Positions 8,313 through 17,456 of a stretch of 64,000 nt of DNA are shown here, piece after piece. A program made the position numbers and the translations under genes. Below the pieces are notes generated by a model. It worked only from the letters and a program-made list of their open reading frames with translations, was not told the DNA's origin and did not search any database. Position 1 is the first letter of the stretch; each line of letters starts with the position of its first letter. Source of the stretch: Tindallia magadiensis (lineage in GTDB: Bacteria > Bacillota > Clostridia > Peptostreptococcales > Tindalliaceae); contig NZ_FOQA01000009.1 of the NCBI RefSeq assembly GCF_900113635.1, positions 1 through 64,000 of the forward strand, in the 5' to 3' direction.

Positions 8313-10667
8313 CTAAAAATCCTGTTGAAGAAAATCTTGCTGATGAAGAATTTTTTCAATAAATAAAGAAACCATGGTGGGGTCAAACTGTGTACCGGCA
8401 TGGTTTTTTAATGTATCCACCGCTTCATTTTTGTCTAATGCTCTGTGATAAGGTCTCTCGGATGTCATGGCATCGTAAGCGGCGACAACGGCAAGCATTC
8501 TTGAAGTAAGGGGAATTTCCTTTCCCTTGATACCGTTAGGATAGCCGCTGCCATCCCACCATTCATGATGGTAGAGGACATCATGGGCGATGGAGCCGTA
8601 TTGATCAATGGATCGCAGGAGTTGATACCCTATTTCTGGATGACGTCGTATTTCAATCCATTCTTTATCAGATAAAGCACCGGGCTTGTTTAGAATAGAA
8701 GCATCGATGGCCGCTTTTCCCAGATCATGGTGATAAGCAGCAATTTCTAAATGTTCCAAATCCACATCATCCATTCCCAATGCTTTGCCCAGTTTTACAA
8801 CCATTTGACGAACATTTTCCGCATGTTCTTTCTCCAAAGGGCTTTTCTCAAAAAGATTATGGATGATTTTCTTAAGTGTGCGATGGCGCATAGCAAGACT
8901 TTCTGTACGTTTCTGAGAGTACATGATATCTTCTGCTCGCTTAAAAACATCCTGAATGCAATCGGATTCATGGGTTTTAGTGGCCAAGCCAATAGAAAGA
9001 GAGATATCGATTTCTTTTACTTGTTCATGCTGGACACGATCCTGAATACGGCGAAGGACTAGTTCGGCTTCTTCTGTCTTTGTACCTGGAAGAACAAGCA
9101 TAAACTCATCTCCTCCGATTCTAGCGGCAATATCGTTAGCTCGAGACTCCTGCTTTAGCAAGAATCCTGTTTTTTTAAGCAACTCATCCCCTGCTCTATG
9201 ACCAAAAGCATCATTCATAAGTTTTAAGCCATTTACGTCAATCATGATCAAGCTGATGGGGAGGTTTCTCCGATTATCAAGTCGTTGCAGAGACTCCTCA
9301 TAAAATCGGCGATTGTATAGCCCTGTCAGCTGATCGTAGTAGCTGAGGTATCGAATTTCTTCCTCTGTTTTTTTTAGCTTTGTAATATCAATATCCGTTC
9401 CTCGGAAGCCGGTGATATTACCAGCGTCGTCCAGAACAGGAACTCCATTACTTAGGGTGCAAAGGACACGACCATTTTTATGGACTTGGTTTACTTCAAG
9501 GTTACGTATTTCTTCGCCAAATTGAATGGATTGAAAGACCGGGTTTTTGAGATTTTTTTGTTCTTCCGGCAAAAGAAAATCATAAAAATACATCTTTCCG
9601 ACAACTTCCTCTTGATCATAACCTAATACTTCCTTGATGGATGCGCTTATATAGGTATGCATGCCAGTTAAATCCACTTCCCAGACAAAACTACGACTAT
9701 GCTGCAATGCCTGAGCATACCGGCCATCTCTTTCCTGCAACGTATTTTTGATGGCATCAATTTTTGCATTATACTGTTTTTGACGATAATTCACAAACAG
9801 CAATGTAAGAATGATTAGGATTCCTGGTAAAAGAAATCTCCATAGGTGAGTATAGGTGACTATTTCTTTCATCTCAATGTTAACATGACGGTTAATAATG
9901 GCTTCTCGTTCCTGAGGAGTAATGGTAGCAATGCCTTTGTTCAGGATATCTCGTAGCATCGGCTCGCTTTTTAAGACACCCATTCGTAAATAGTTGGTGT
10001 ACTCAGGAACTTGTCCGGCAATTTTCAAGTTAAAGTATCCTTCTTTTCGAATAGTATAAGCAGAAATAATCAGGGAGCGGATGGTCATATCCGCTTCTCG
10101 CTGTTTGATCATTTCAAAAACCTCATTTTCCCGCTCGGTGGTAAGAATTTCTAAGGTAGGGTAATCCTCTCGGATTCTTTCTTCAATAGAGGTACCTTCT
10201 GGAAGAACCAGAACTCTATCGGGAAAATCCTTTAAATCGGTAACGAAAGGATGCTCTTCCCGCGTAATAATTACATTGGAGTCTACCAGCAAAGGCTCTG
10301 TAAAAACCAACCATTCTTCTCGTTCCGGCGTTTGGTTTAAGAAAGGGATAATTAAAGCTTTTCCGTCCCTGGAATAGGCTAAGGTTTCAGGCCAGTCGGC
10401 GGTTGGAATAATTTCCATTTCAATGCCTAAACGTTCTTCAACTAGTTGGACTAAATCAGCGGCAATGCCGGTGAAATTTCCTTCATCGTCTACTTTTTCA
10501 AAAGGAACCCAGTCTGGATCTACGACCATGGTAATCCTTCCTAATTCCTTTAGGTATTGTTCTTCCTCGGAGGTTAGAGAGACTTGAACATTAGGCTGGG
10601 CATAGCTTGACGAAGAAATGGAAACATAGAGGAGAATCCAAAGGATTATAAGAAAATGCTTTTTCAT
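8313..10667 (-). CDS. Solute-binding sensor-PAS-GGDEF-HD-GYP protein
   Basis: The protein is 784 aa from the start chosen here. An upstream frame extends to 10724, but the ATG at 10667 follows a GCAGGTGG ribosome site and opens a proper signal peptide (MKKHFLIILWILLYVSISS). Order: an extracytoplasmic solute-binding domain of the amino-acid (SBP_bac_3) type, about 35-255; a membrane helix near 275-293; a PAS domain; GGDEF (signature GGDEF, RxxD site RAND); HD-GYP (HHDLGKAAID and HHEWWDGSGYP). Its enzymatic half is a clear paralogue of the 4388-6802 protein. The C-terminus carries a duplicated QQDF/LQQDF. It runs opposite to its neighbours. Confidence 0.92.
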   Translation of the reverse strand: MKKHFLIILWILLYVSISSSSYAQPNVQVSLTSEEEQYLKELGRITMVVDPDWVPFEKVDDEGNFTGIAADLVQLVEERLGIEMEIIPTADWPETLAYSRDGKALIIPFLNQTPEREEWLVFTEPLLVDSNVIITREEHPFVTDLKDFPDRVLVLPEGTSIEERIREDYPTLEILTTERENEVFEMIKQREADMTIRSLIISAYTIRKEGYFNLKIAGQVPEYTNYLRMGVLKSEPMLRDILNKGIATITPQEREAIINRHVNIEMKEIVTYTHLWRFLLPGILIILTLLFVNYRQKQYNAKIDAIKNTLQERDGRYAQALQHSRSFVWEVDLTGMHTYISASIKEVLGYDQEEVVGKMYFYDFLLPEEQKNLKNPVFQSIQFGEEIRNLEVNQVHKNGRVLCTLSNGVPVLDDAGNITGFRGTDIDITKLKKTEEEIRYLSYYDQLTGLYNRRFYEESLQRLDNRRNLPISLIMIDVNGLKLMNDAFGHRAGDELLKKTGFLLKQESRANDIAARIGGDEFMLVLPGTKTEEAELVLRRIQDRVQHEQVKEIDISLSIGLATKTHESDCIQDVFKRAEDIMYSQKRTESLAMRHRTLKKIIHNLFEKSPLEKEHAENVRQMVVKLGKALGMDDVDLEHLEIAAYHHDLGKAAIDASILNKPGALSDKEWIEIRRHPEIGYQLLRSIDQYGSIAHDVLYHHEWWDGSGYPNGIKGKEIPLTSRMLAVVAAYDAMTSERPYHRALDKNEAVDTLKNHAGTQFDPTMVSLFIEKILHQQDFLQQDF

Positions 10668-10889
10668 TTTGCCCACCTGCTCTCTTTCTAAAGAATTAAA
10701 GAATGGTGATATTACTATACCCAATAAAAAGGGAAATCATTCAAAATAGCTAATATGTGAGGAAAAATAAAGGGAAGCTTACTTTTCGCCGTCCATGAGG
10801 GTTAGTGAAAATTAGAAGGGATGCGATGGACCGTAGAATGAATTTTATGTGTGCCAGCGTTTGTCCAGATCAACGAATTTCATTAAGTT

Positions 10890-11876
10890 ATGGATAACAG
10901 CGATTGCTTCTGTTTTCAGGCGAAAAAAGAAAGCGAAAACCGGAAGATTCCGTTTCTAATGACAGAGATGGACAACAGCAATCATTACTCTATTTTAGTG
11001 GACCATGACGGGAGGATTGTGATCCATACTTCTCGACCTGATTTGGAGGGAAAGAATATTTACAAGGATTTCGATTCATCTCTATTCGAAAAGTATTTTG
11101 AGCAGGTCAAAGAAGCAGAAGATATTGTGAGAATGGCCTATGAATTCGAAGGCAATCCTGTTATTGGTATCTTTCAAAAAGTAGATGGGAGAAATTGGTA
11201 TTTATCAGTTGCCAGCATTGACGATTCTCACTTACTGAGTGTGTATCTGAAACATGAACGAATTTTATGGGCTAATGGTGTGATGTTACTGATTATCCTT
11301 ATTTTAATGGTGATGATCATTAAAATAAGAGCCGAGTTACATAGCATGAACAAGCTACTAACCAGAGAAAATGAAAAAGATTTTCTGACCGGTATTTATA
11401 ACAGAAGGTATTTGAATTTATACCTGGAGAGCTTGTGGAATCAAAAAAAGGTAAATCAGGTAAGTTTGTTTATTTTGGATGTGGATTTTTTTAAGAAGTA
11501 TAATGATCATTATGGTCATCTTTTAGGGGATGAAGTCTTAAAAAGACTTACTGGATGCATTAATGAATCGGTAAGGAAAAGTGATGTTTTAGCACGATTT
11601 GGTGGAGAAGAATTTGCTTTGGTATTGGAAGGGGTAGAAGTTTCGGAGACGAAACGTATTGCTGAGCAAATTATTGATGCGGTGTATCAGTTAGGTATTG
11701 AACATGAAACATCACCTTTTAAGAGAGTGACGATTAGTATAGGGGTGGTTATCGTTCAGCCCAACCAGCTTTTGAGTGTCAGGGAGGCCGTTGATTATGC
11801 GGACGAAGCTCTTTACGAAGCGAAAAAATCTGGGAGAAATAAGGTAGTGCTGGATGATCGAGTTCATAAGGGATAG
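10890..11876 (+). CDS. N-terminally truncated Cache-GGDEF protein
   Basis: The 328-aa product matches the 6823-8271 protein from about its residue 181 to the end, but lacks the first membrane helix and most of the Cache sensor. What remains is the end of the sensor, one membrane helix (about 135-155) and an intact GGDEF domain (GGEEF signature, RKSD inhibitory site). No ribosome site precedes the ATG at 10890. The sequence upstream does not resume the homology, so this is probably a decayed duplicate. The catalytic half has stayed open and conserved, so residual activity cannot be excluded. It lies 166 bp before the riboswitch-controlled transporter genes' leader begins to fold, on the same strand. 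Confidence 0.75.
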   Translation: MDNSDCFCFQAKKESENRKIPFLMTEMDNSNHYSILVDHDGRIVIHTSRPDLEGKNIYKDFDSSLFEKYFEQVKEAEDIVRMAYEFEGNPVIGIFQKVDGRNWYLSVASIDDSHLLSVYLKHERILWANGVMLLIILILMVMIIKIRAELHSMNKLLTRENEKDFLTGIYNRRYLNLYLESLWNQKKVNQVSLFILDVDFFKKYNDHYGHLLGDEVLKRLTGCINESVRKSDVLARFGGEEFALVLEGVEVSETKRIAEQIIDAVYQLGIEHETSPFKRVTISIGVVIVQPNQLLSVREAVDYADEALYEAKKSGRNKVVLDDRVHKG

Positions 11877-11884
11877 GAAATAGC

Positions 11885-11913
11885 TTGTTTTCATAATCTT
11901 CCTATGGTAGGAT
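11885..11913 (+). promoter_or_regulatory. Promoter of the cobalamin transport operon
   Basis: A -35 TTGTTT and a -10 TAGGAT are separated by exactly 17 bp. The pair lies immediately upstream of the riboswitch aptamer, in the right place to start the leader transcript. Sequence-based only. Confidence 0.6.
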
Positions 11914-11936
11914 AAACAGGTAAATAAACCATAAAT

Positions 11937-12095
11937 CATTAAGGTGCCTCTTAACAGGAGGAGAATAGGAAAGACCGGTTATAGTCCGGCGCGGACCCAC
12001 CACTGTAAGCGAAGACGAATCCCTAAGATGCCACTGAAGAAATTTGGGAAGGCTGGGAGGAGGAAGAAGCGCAAGCCAGGAGACCTGCCTTAAAT
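11937..12095 (+). ncRNA. Cobalamin (AdoCbl) riboswitch
   Basis: The leader shows the B12 riboswitch landmarks in order: AAGGTGCC near 11941, the GTCCGGCGCGGACC core with CCACTGTAA near 11983-12007, GCCACTG near 12030, GGGAAGGC near 12046, and the B12 box AGCCAGGAGACCTGCC at 12074-12089. About 110 bp of expression platform follow, with a bulged AAGAGA/TCTCTT stem and a CTTTTTTT/AAAAAAAG stem ending beside the ribosome site of the next gene. It should shut down transporter expression when cobalamin is abundant. The element strongly supports a corrinoid substrate for the downstream ABC system. Confidence 0.93.
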
Positions 12096-12209
12096 GAAAA
12101 CACGCGTAAAGCAACAAGGGGAAAGTAGGTAAAGAGAACTAAGATGGGAAGTCTCTTAATAAATAAGGGGCTTTTTTTAATGCCCTAAAAAAAGAGAAGG
12201 AGAATGAAA

Positions 12210-13178
12210 ATGAAGAAAAAGTGGTTGTCTCTGTTATTAATGGTGGGAATTCTGTTTTTTATAGGGTGCGGAAAAGAGGAAGTTCAAACGGACTCCAAAG
12301 AAATAATAACGGATTATCAGCCGGTGACGATTCAAAATTTTAACAGAACCTTAAGCATTACCGAAGTGCCAGAACGAATTGTCAGTATGAATGTTCATAC
12401 AACCGAAATACTGTTTACGTTAGGCTTGGGAGACCGTATTGTAGGAACGGCTTTTAACAACGCTGAAATCCTGCCGGAATTCAAGGAAGATTTTGACCGT
12501 ATCCCTGTTTTAGCTGAAAGATACCCCTCTATGGAAGTTTTGCTGGGCGCTGAGCCAGACTTTGTATATGGACGTGACAGTGCCTTTGGTGCAAATGGAA
12601 CAGCTTCTGTGAGCGAAATGGAGACCTATGGAATTCACGCCTATGCGGTAAAAGGAACCTTGGTAAATGGAGCAACAATGGATGATGTCTATGAAGACTT
12701 TCTAAATCTGGGTAGGATTTTTGATGTGGAAGAAAAAGCAATTGCCATTGTAAGTGAGATGCAACAGGAGATGGAAGGGATTCAGCAACAATTGGGAGAA
12801 ATCGAAAAACCGGTGAAAGTCCTTGTTTTTGATATGGGTGGAGACACGGTGTTTACGGCAGGACAATCCCTGCAAACAACCCTGATTGAAATGGCTGGTG
12901 GTAAAAATATTTTTGATGACATTGCCAATAACTGGGGAAGTGTTAGTTGGGAAGAAGTCGTAGACCGTAATCCGGAAGTTATTGTGATCAATGATTATGG
13001 AGATGAAACAGCCGAAGAGAAAATCGATGAACTGCTCACCAATCCCTTTATGCAGGAGGTGGACGCTGTAAAAAACCAACGTTTTGTCGTCCTGCCACTA
13101 CCTAGTGTTTTTGAGGGTCCGCGCAATGTAGATGCCCTTCGGATATTAGCTGAAGGTTTCTATCCAGAACAGTTTTAA
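12210..13178 (+). CDS. btuF: Cobalamin ABC transporter substrate-binding lipoprotein
   Basis: A lipoprotein of about 322 aa captures corrinoids outside the membrane. The signal peptide ends with the lipobox FFIGC. The TroA-like domain opens with VPERIVSMNVHTTEILFTLG, typical of BtuF/FhuD-type proteins. ATG at 12210 is preferred over the one at 12204 because the AAGGAG site ends 7 bases before it and only 1 base before the other. It is the first gene behind the cobalamin riboswitch and its stop overlaps a possible start of the permease gene. The substrate assignment rests on the riboswitch; the protein fold alone would also fit iron chelates. Confidence 0.87.
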   Translation: MKKKWLSLLLMVGILFFIGCGKEEVQTDSKEIITDYQPVTIQNFNRTLSITEVPERIVSMNVHTTEILFTLGLGDRIVGTAFNNAEILPEFKEDFDRIPVLAERYPSMEVLLGAEPDFVYGRDSAFGANGTASVSEMETYGIHAYAVKGTLVNGATMDDVYEDFLNLGRIFDVEEKAIAIVSEMQQEMEGIQQQLGEIEKPVKVLVFDMGGDTVFTAGQSLQTTLIEMAGGKNIFDDIANNWGSVSWEEVVDRNPEVIVINDYGDETAEEKIDELLTNPFMQEVDAVKNQRFVVLPLPSVFEGPRNVDALRILAEGFYPEQF

Positions 13179-13192
13179 TGGGAGCTGTCTCG

Positions 13193-14248
13193 ATGAAAAA
13201 GTCGATTTCGATGCCAAAATTATCGATACTGTTTCTGGTCTTATTGGTGAGCTCCGTTACCTTGGCGGTAGCCATTGGACCCGTCCCTATTGGATTTCGA
13301 ACCGTGTGGGAAATTGCCTTTAGTCAGTTCTCGGTGTTGGAACCATTGATGGAAGAAGACTGGACGACAGCGCAAAAGCACATTGTATGGGATATTCGGT
13401 TTCCGAGAGTTCTTTTGGCAGCCATCGTTGGTGCTGGACTGTCACTGTCAGGAGTTACCATGCAGGCGCTTCTGAGAAATTCGTTGGCAGATCCCTACAT
13501 TTTAGGTGTGTCTTCCGGAGCCTCTGTTGGCGCAACGCTAGTGATTGTATTAGGGTTCTTCCGGTTTTTCGGACAAATGGCGATTTCTTTTGCCGCCTTT
13601 GCAGGAGCCCTTGCGGCGGTTCTGTTCATTTTCATGCTGGCGCAGGTAAAAGGAAAAGTATTGCCTGTTCGCCTTATCTTGTCTGGGATAGCTCTTTCGG
13701 CCATGTTAAATGCATTAACGAATATTATTATTATGACAGCACCAAGAGAAGAAGGAATCCGCAATGCACTCTTTTGGATGATGGGAAGTTTAGGCGGTAC
13801 CAAATGGTCGCATTTATGGATTCCTTTGATAGCCGTTATTGGAACCTTTCTTTTTCTTTTCTATCAATCCAGAATGCTTAATATTTTGTTAATGGGTGAA
13901 GAAACAGCGATTACCCTTGGGGTGAATACCCATCAGCTAAGCAAAATCTTGTTAGTGGTGACGGCTTTAACAACAGGCATCATGGTTGCGGTCAGTGGTG
14001 CCATAGGCTTTGTAGGCTTAATGGTGCCTCATGTAACCCGTTTCTTAGTGGGAGCAGATCATAAAAAAGTACTACCTTTATCCGCTTTGCTAGGTGCTGT
14101 GTTTCTTATATGGGCAGACGTGCTGGCCAGAACCGCTTTCGCACCGGAAGAAATGCCTATAGGGACCATTACAGCCCTATTTGGAGGACCTTTTTTCATC
14201 TGGTTGCTTAGAAAAAATGACTATTCCTTTGGAGGTGGCTCGAAATGA
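13193..14248 (+). CDS. btuC: Cobalamin ABC transporter permease (FecCD/BtuC family)
   Basis: A polytopic inner-membrane permease of about 351 aa, the usual length for FecCD/BtuC proteins with ten helices. Recognisable segments include IRFPRVLLAAIVGAGLSLSG near the N-terminus, the LADPYILGVSSGASVGA stretch and the coupling segment GFVGLMVPHVTR. An ATG at 13178 overlaps the btuF stop, but the ATG at 13193 is preceded by GGGAG at the proper 8-base spacing, so I use it. It overlaps the ATPase gene by four bases. It should form the BtuC2D2 core with the next gene. Confidence 0.9.
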   Translation: MKKSISMPKLSILFLVLLVSSVTLAVAIGPVPIGFRTVWEIAFSQFSVLEPLMEEDWTTAQKHIVWDIRFPRVLLAAIVGAGLSLSGVTMQALLRNSLADPYILGVSSGASVGATLVIVLGFFRFFGQMAISFAAFAGALAAVLFIFMLAQVKGKVLPVRLILSGIALSAMLNALTNIIIMTAPREEGIRNALFWMMGSLGGTKWSHLWIPLIAVIGTFLFLFYQSRMLNILLMGEETAITLGVNTHQLSKILLVVTALTTGIMVAVSGAIGFVGLMVPHVTRFLVGADHKKVLPLSALLGAVFLIWADVLARTAFAPEEMPIGTITALFGGPFFIWLLRKNDYSFGGGSK

Positions 14249-15063
14249 TGGTTTCTGTAAAAGACTTGTCACTGTCAATCGATGGATCACCAATTATTGA
14301 AAGTATCAGTTTTGCTGTAGAAAACAAAGAAATCATCGGAATCGTTGGTCCGAACGGGAGCGGTAAATCCACCTTATTAAAAACCATTTATAAAACACTG
14401 CGTCCAGATAAAGGAACTATTTTGATGGATGATCAGGATATCAGCACCTTGTCAGAAAAAGAAACCGCAAAGAAGATGGCAGTATTAAAACAGGAATCCA
14501 CCATTGATTTTGATTTTACGGTGCGGGAAATGGTGGCGATGGGAAGAGCGCCGCATAAAAAAACCTTCGAAAACTATTCCCGGTCGGATTATATGATTGT
14601 TGATGAAATGATTGAAAAAGTAGGGATGAAATCATTTTCCAACAGAAGCTTTACGACCTTATCTGGCGGAGAAAAACAACGGGTATTGTTTGCCAGAAGC
14701 TTAACGCAAAAACCAGAGCTGTTGATTCTAGATGAACCGACAAATCATCTGGATATTAAATACCAAATGGAAGTCATGGAAATTATCTCAGAACTGGACA
14801 TTAGCATTTTATCTGCCATTCATGACTTAAACATTGCTTCCAGCTATTGTGATAAAATCATTTTGTTGCATCAAGGCACTATTAAAGGCTTTGGAAGTCC
14901 GGAGCAGGTATTGCAGGAACATGTAATTAGAGATATTTTTCAGGTAGAGAACAAAGTAAGCAAGAATCCCTTTACGGGAAGAATTCACATTTACTTTCTC
15001 GGTCTTGGATCTAAATCCAAAAGCAAAACCCCCGCTGCTTTTGCAGAAGGGGCTTTGCTATAG
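14245..15063 (+). CDS. btuD: Cobalamin ABC transporter ATP-binding protein
   Basis: The 272-aa ATPase has Walker A GPNGSGKST (about residues 35-43), a Q-loop, the signature LSGGEKQR, Walker B LLILDEPTNHLD and the H-loop SAIHD. It powers corrinoid uptake through the preceding permease. The start overlaps the btuC stop (ATGATG) behind a GGAGG site. The last dozen or so codons are unusual because they form the operon's terminator hairpin, so the C-terminal tail (about SKSKTPAAFAEGALL) probably reflects RNA structure more than protein function. Confidence 0.92.
   Translation: MMVSVKDLSLSIDGSPIIESISFAVENKEIIGIVGPNGSGKSTLLKTIYKTLRPDKGTILMDDQDISTLSEKETAKKMAVLKQESTIDFDFTVREMVAMGRAPHKKTFENYSRSDYMIVDEMIEKVGMKSFSNRSFTTLSGGEKQRVLFARSLTQKPELLILDEPTNHLDIKYQMEVMEIISELDISILSAIHDLNIASSYCDKIILLHQGTIKGFGSPEQVLQEHVIRDIFQVENKVSKNPFTGRIHIYFLGLGSKSKSKTPAAFAEGALL
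15021..15060. terminator. Bidirectional terminator overlapping the btuD 3' end
   Basis: A long hairpin (AGCAAA-CCCC / GGGG-TTTGCT arms with an inner GCTGC/GCAG stem) lies entirely inside the last btuD codons, ending just before the stop at 15063. The minus-strand nhaC-like gene ends at 15074, so the structure can stop transcription from both sides. Confidence 0.75.
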
Positions 15064-15073
15064 AGAACTTCCT

Positions 15074-16459
15074 TTAAGACTTATTGGAATCTAATTTTGC
15101 TATCGTATAACCGGTGAAAGACAAAGCAAATACAACGATTGGCGTCGTGTAATTAAACACCGCCCACTTGGCATAATCCAAAGTAGCTACTCCCAAAACA
15201 CTGTAGATGAAAACGCCGCAGGTATTCCAGGGAATCAGGGCTGAGGTTAAGGTTCCGGAAGACTCCAAAGCATTAGATAAGGTTTTGGGATGCAAGCCTT
15301 TTTCTTTGTAGGCGGGAGCATACATTCTTCCAGGAACTACAATCGCAATGTACTGCTCAGGCATGGTGGCGTTACTGCCAATGCAAGTAGCAATCGTAAG
15401 ACCGATTAAGCCAGGGATACTCTTTACCTTGCGAAGCAAGGCTTCAACAATAACTTCTAACTGTTTTGTTTGCTCCATGATTCCACCAAACATCATAGCG
15501 ATTAAGGTTAGAGAGATGGAATAAAGCATACTAGTTAAACCGCCGGAAGATAACAGATCATCAATGGTTGTTAAACCAGTTTCGCTAACGAATCCACCAT
15601 AACTGGCGGCTAGAATATCACCAAAATCTGCCCCTTGAAAAATAGGAGCAAAAATAACGCCAACCAGAATACCGATGGTAATACCGGGGATCGCCGGAAC
15701 TTTTTTGGCGATGGATCCAATGACGAGAACAGGTGGCAATAGAAGAAGGGGAGAAATGGTAAAATGAGCCCGCAGCCCTTCTCGGATTTCTTCAATAGCA
15801 CCTAATTCGGCACCGGTCGTACTAAACTGAAAACCTAAGTATAAAAAGACTAAAAGAGCAATTCCGTAAGAAATAACCGTATTTCCCAACATAAACTTAA
15901 TATGGGTAAAGACATCGGTTCCGGCCATAGCAGGTGCCAGATTAGTGGTGTCGGAAAAAGGTGACATCTTATCACCAAAATAAGCTCCGGAAATAATAGC
16001 ACCAGCCGCAATGGGTGCTGGAATGCCAAGGCCTTGAGCAATGCCCATTAAGGCAAGTCCGATAGTCCCCATGGTTCCCCAAGAAGTTCCGGTGGCTAAA
16101 GAGGTAACGGAGCAGATTAAGGCGGTGGCTACCAGAAAAATGGTAGGGGTTAGTATGCCCAGCCCGTAGTAAATCATGGTGGGAACTACGCCGGCCAAGA
16201 GCCAAACGCCAATTAACACACCGATAATTGCTAAAATAATCATTGCCTGTAAGGCTTGGTAAATCCCATCATACATACTTTTTTCAATCTCTTCCCAGGA
16301 AAAGCCGATTTTTAGTGCCATCAACGCTGCAAAACCAACCCCCATCAACATAGGAATATGTGGATCAGCGCCATATACGCCAATGCTAATTCCCATAACA
16401 ATGATTAAAAATAAAAAGGATAGTAGTGCTTCGCCAATAGATGGTCTTGTGTCAGACAT
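15074..16459 (-). CDS. nhaC: NhaC-family Na+/H+ antiporter
   Basis: The 461-aa polytopic membrane protein of the NhaC ion-transporter family exchanges Na+ for H+ (members can also swap small solutes). Typical segments include ATALICSVTSLATGTSWGTMGTIG, SGAYFGDKMSPFSDTTNLA in the middle and the C-terminal ALESSGTLTSALIPWNTCG. About eleven to twelve helices are visible. It stands alone and convergent to btuD. An AGGAGGT site precedes the start. NhaC fits an organism that lives with high sodium or high pH, but the exact substrate cannot be read from sequence. Confidence 0.92.
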   Translation of the reverse strand: MSDTRPSIGEALLSFLFLIIVMGISIGVYGADPHIPMLMGVGFAALMALKIGFSWEEIEKSMYDGIYQALQAMIILAIIGVLIGVWLLAGVVPTMIYYGLGILTPTIFLVATALICSVTSLATGTSWGTMGTIGLALMGIAQGLGIPAPIAAGAIISGAYFGDKMSPFSDTTNLAPAMAGTDVFTHIKFMLGNTVISYGIALLVFLYLGFQFSTTGAELGAIEEIREGLRAHFTISPLLLLPPVLVIGSIAKKVPAIPGITIGILVGVIFAPIFQGADFGDILAASYGGFVSETGLTTIDDLLSSGGLTSMLYSISLTLIAMMFGGIMEQTKQLEVIVEALLRKVKSIPGLIGLTIATCIGSNATMPEQYIAIVVPGRMYAPAYKEKGLHPKTLSNALESSGTLTSALIPWNTCGVFIYSVLGVATLDYAKWAVFNYTTPIVVFALSFTGYTIAKLDSNKS

Positions 16460-16895
16460 GAATAAAATACCTCCTAAGTGTTATTTTATACTATTCTAGT
16501 TGTCATTTAGTAATATCGCAAGTTTTATGCCAATATGACAATTTTCAATATTTTTAGGATGGAGAGTCAAAAAAATCACTTTCGATAAAATCAGAAAGGG
16601 CTAAGAATAAGGATGGAGAGTGAATAATTATAAAATTGCGAACAATTAAAGAATATAGCATTTGAAAAGAGTGAATTATGCGAAATAAGCAATTAAACGC
16701 ACAATAGAAGTGGATTCGGTAAAAAGTGTTCGATAACAGGACAAAAAAGGCAGCAAAATAATTGGCTGTGCAAAAGGTTTGGCTGAGAAGCGTTTTTGTG
16801 GTAAAGTAGCACAAAAGAAAAGGGTCCGATTGATCATTTGTCAGAGTTGAAGTGTCGTCAGAGTCTAAGGATCCAGTTGATGGAGGATGATTGCT
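16460..16895. other. Divergent intergenic region
   Basis: This 436-bp gap separates the nhaC-like gene from the next plus-strand gene. Besides the nhaC promoter it holds a 12-bp direct repeat (AGGATGGAGAGT near 16556 and 16610) and a promoter-like pair for the rightward gene (TTGGCT 16779-16784, 17 bp, TAAAGT 16802-16807). A minus-strand frame covering 16554-16922 has no ribosome site or protein-like pattern and is not called. Confidence 0.5.
16493..16521 (-). promoter_or_regulatory. Promoter of the nhaC-like gene
   Basis: Read on the minus strand, TTGCGA and TAGAAT are separated by 17 bp. The -10 lies about 35 bp before the NhaC start codon. Confidence 0.55.
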
Positions 16896-17456
16896 TTGAA
16901 AAATAAGGAATATTTGAGCCAACTATATAAAAAGAATGAACAAGGTGAATTTATTATAGAAGTATACATTGAAAAACTTTTAAGTGCCTTTAACGAGTGG
17001 GACAGTTCTTATCTAGAAATTCGCGAACTAAACGCTAATCTGATCTATTTTATTGAGCGATGTTCGAAAGATATTCCTGTTCGTCAGAAGATAGAGTTGT
17101 GGTTTATGGTAGCGGAGGAAAATGAGGAGCAGGAAAAGGTATTAAAAGAAGCTTTACGGGCAAATTTTAAGTATCAACGCTACTTAGCAAAACAAAAAAA
17201 GAAGCTGCTTTACGGGAAAAGTGCTAAATACTTTGTGGTAGCGCTTTTGTTTTTGCTAACCGCGTTTTCTCTGAAAGCCAACGATTCATTAAATTTGGCC
17301 GGCAGCTTAGCGGTAGAAGGTCTTTATATTGGTGGATGGGTTTTCTTATGGCAAGCCATTTCAATGTTTTCTTTTGAATCATTAGAAGTGATAGAGAGAA
17401 TAAAGATTTTTGAGAGATTATTAAATTCGAATATTCGAATCCACTACCGTTCCTAA
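16896..17456 (+). CDS. Unknown membrane protein with charged N-terminal domain
   Basis: I do not recognise this protein of about 186 aa. The first 110 residues are charged and probably helical; two hydrophobic segments follow (about 111-127 and 135-158), then a basic tail. An ATG at 16887 directly abuts the GGAGG ribosome site and cannot be used well. The TTG at 16896, nine bases downstream of that site, is the likely start. The gene's last codons form the first copy of a 41-bp repeat that returns after the toxin-antitoxin pair downstream. Confidence 0.65.
   Translation: MKNKEYLSQLYKKNEQGEFIIEVYIEKLLSAFNEWDSSYLEIRELNANLIYFIERCSKDIPVRQKIELWFMVAEENEEQEKVLKEALRANFKYQRYLAKQKKKLLYGKSAKYFVVALLFLLTAFSLKANDSLNLAGSLAVEGLYIGGWVFLWQAISMFSFESLEVIERIKIFERLLNSNIRIHYRS

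Noticed and set aside
16554-16922. 122-codon minus-strand frame upstream of the unknown membrane protein
   Set aside because: Low-complexity composition, no ribosome site, and it covers the likely promoter of the plus-strand gene.
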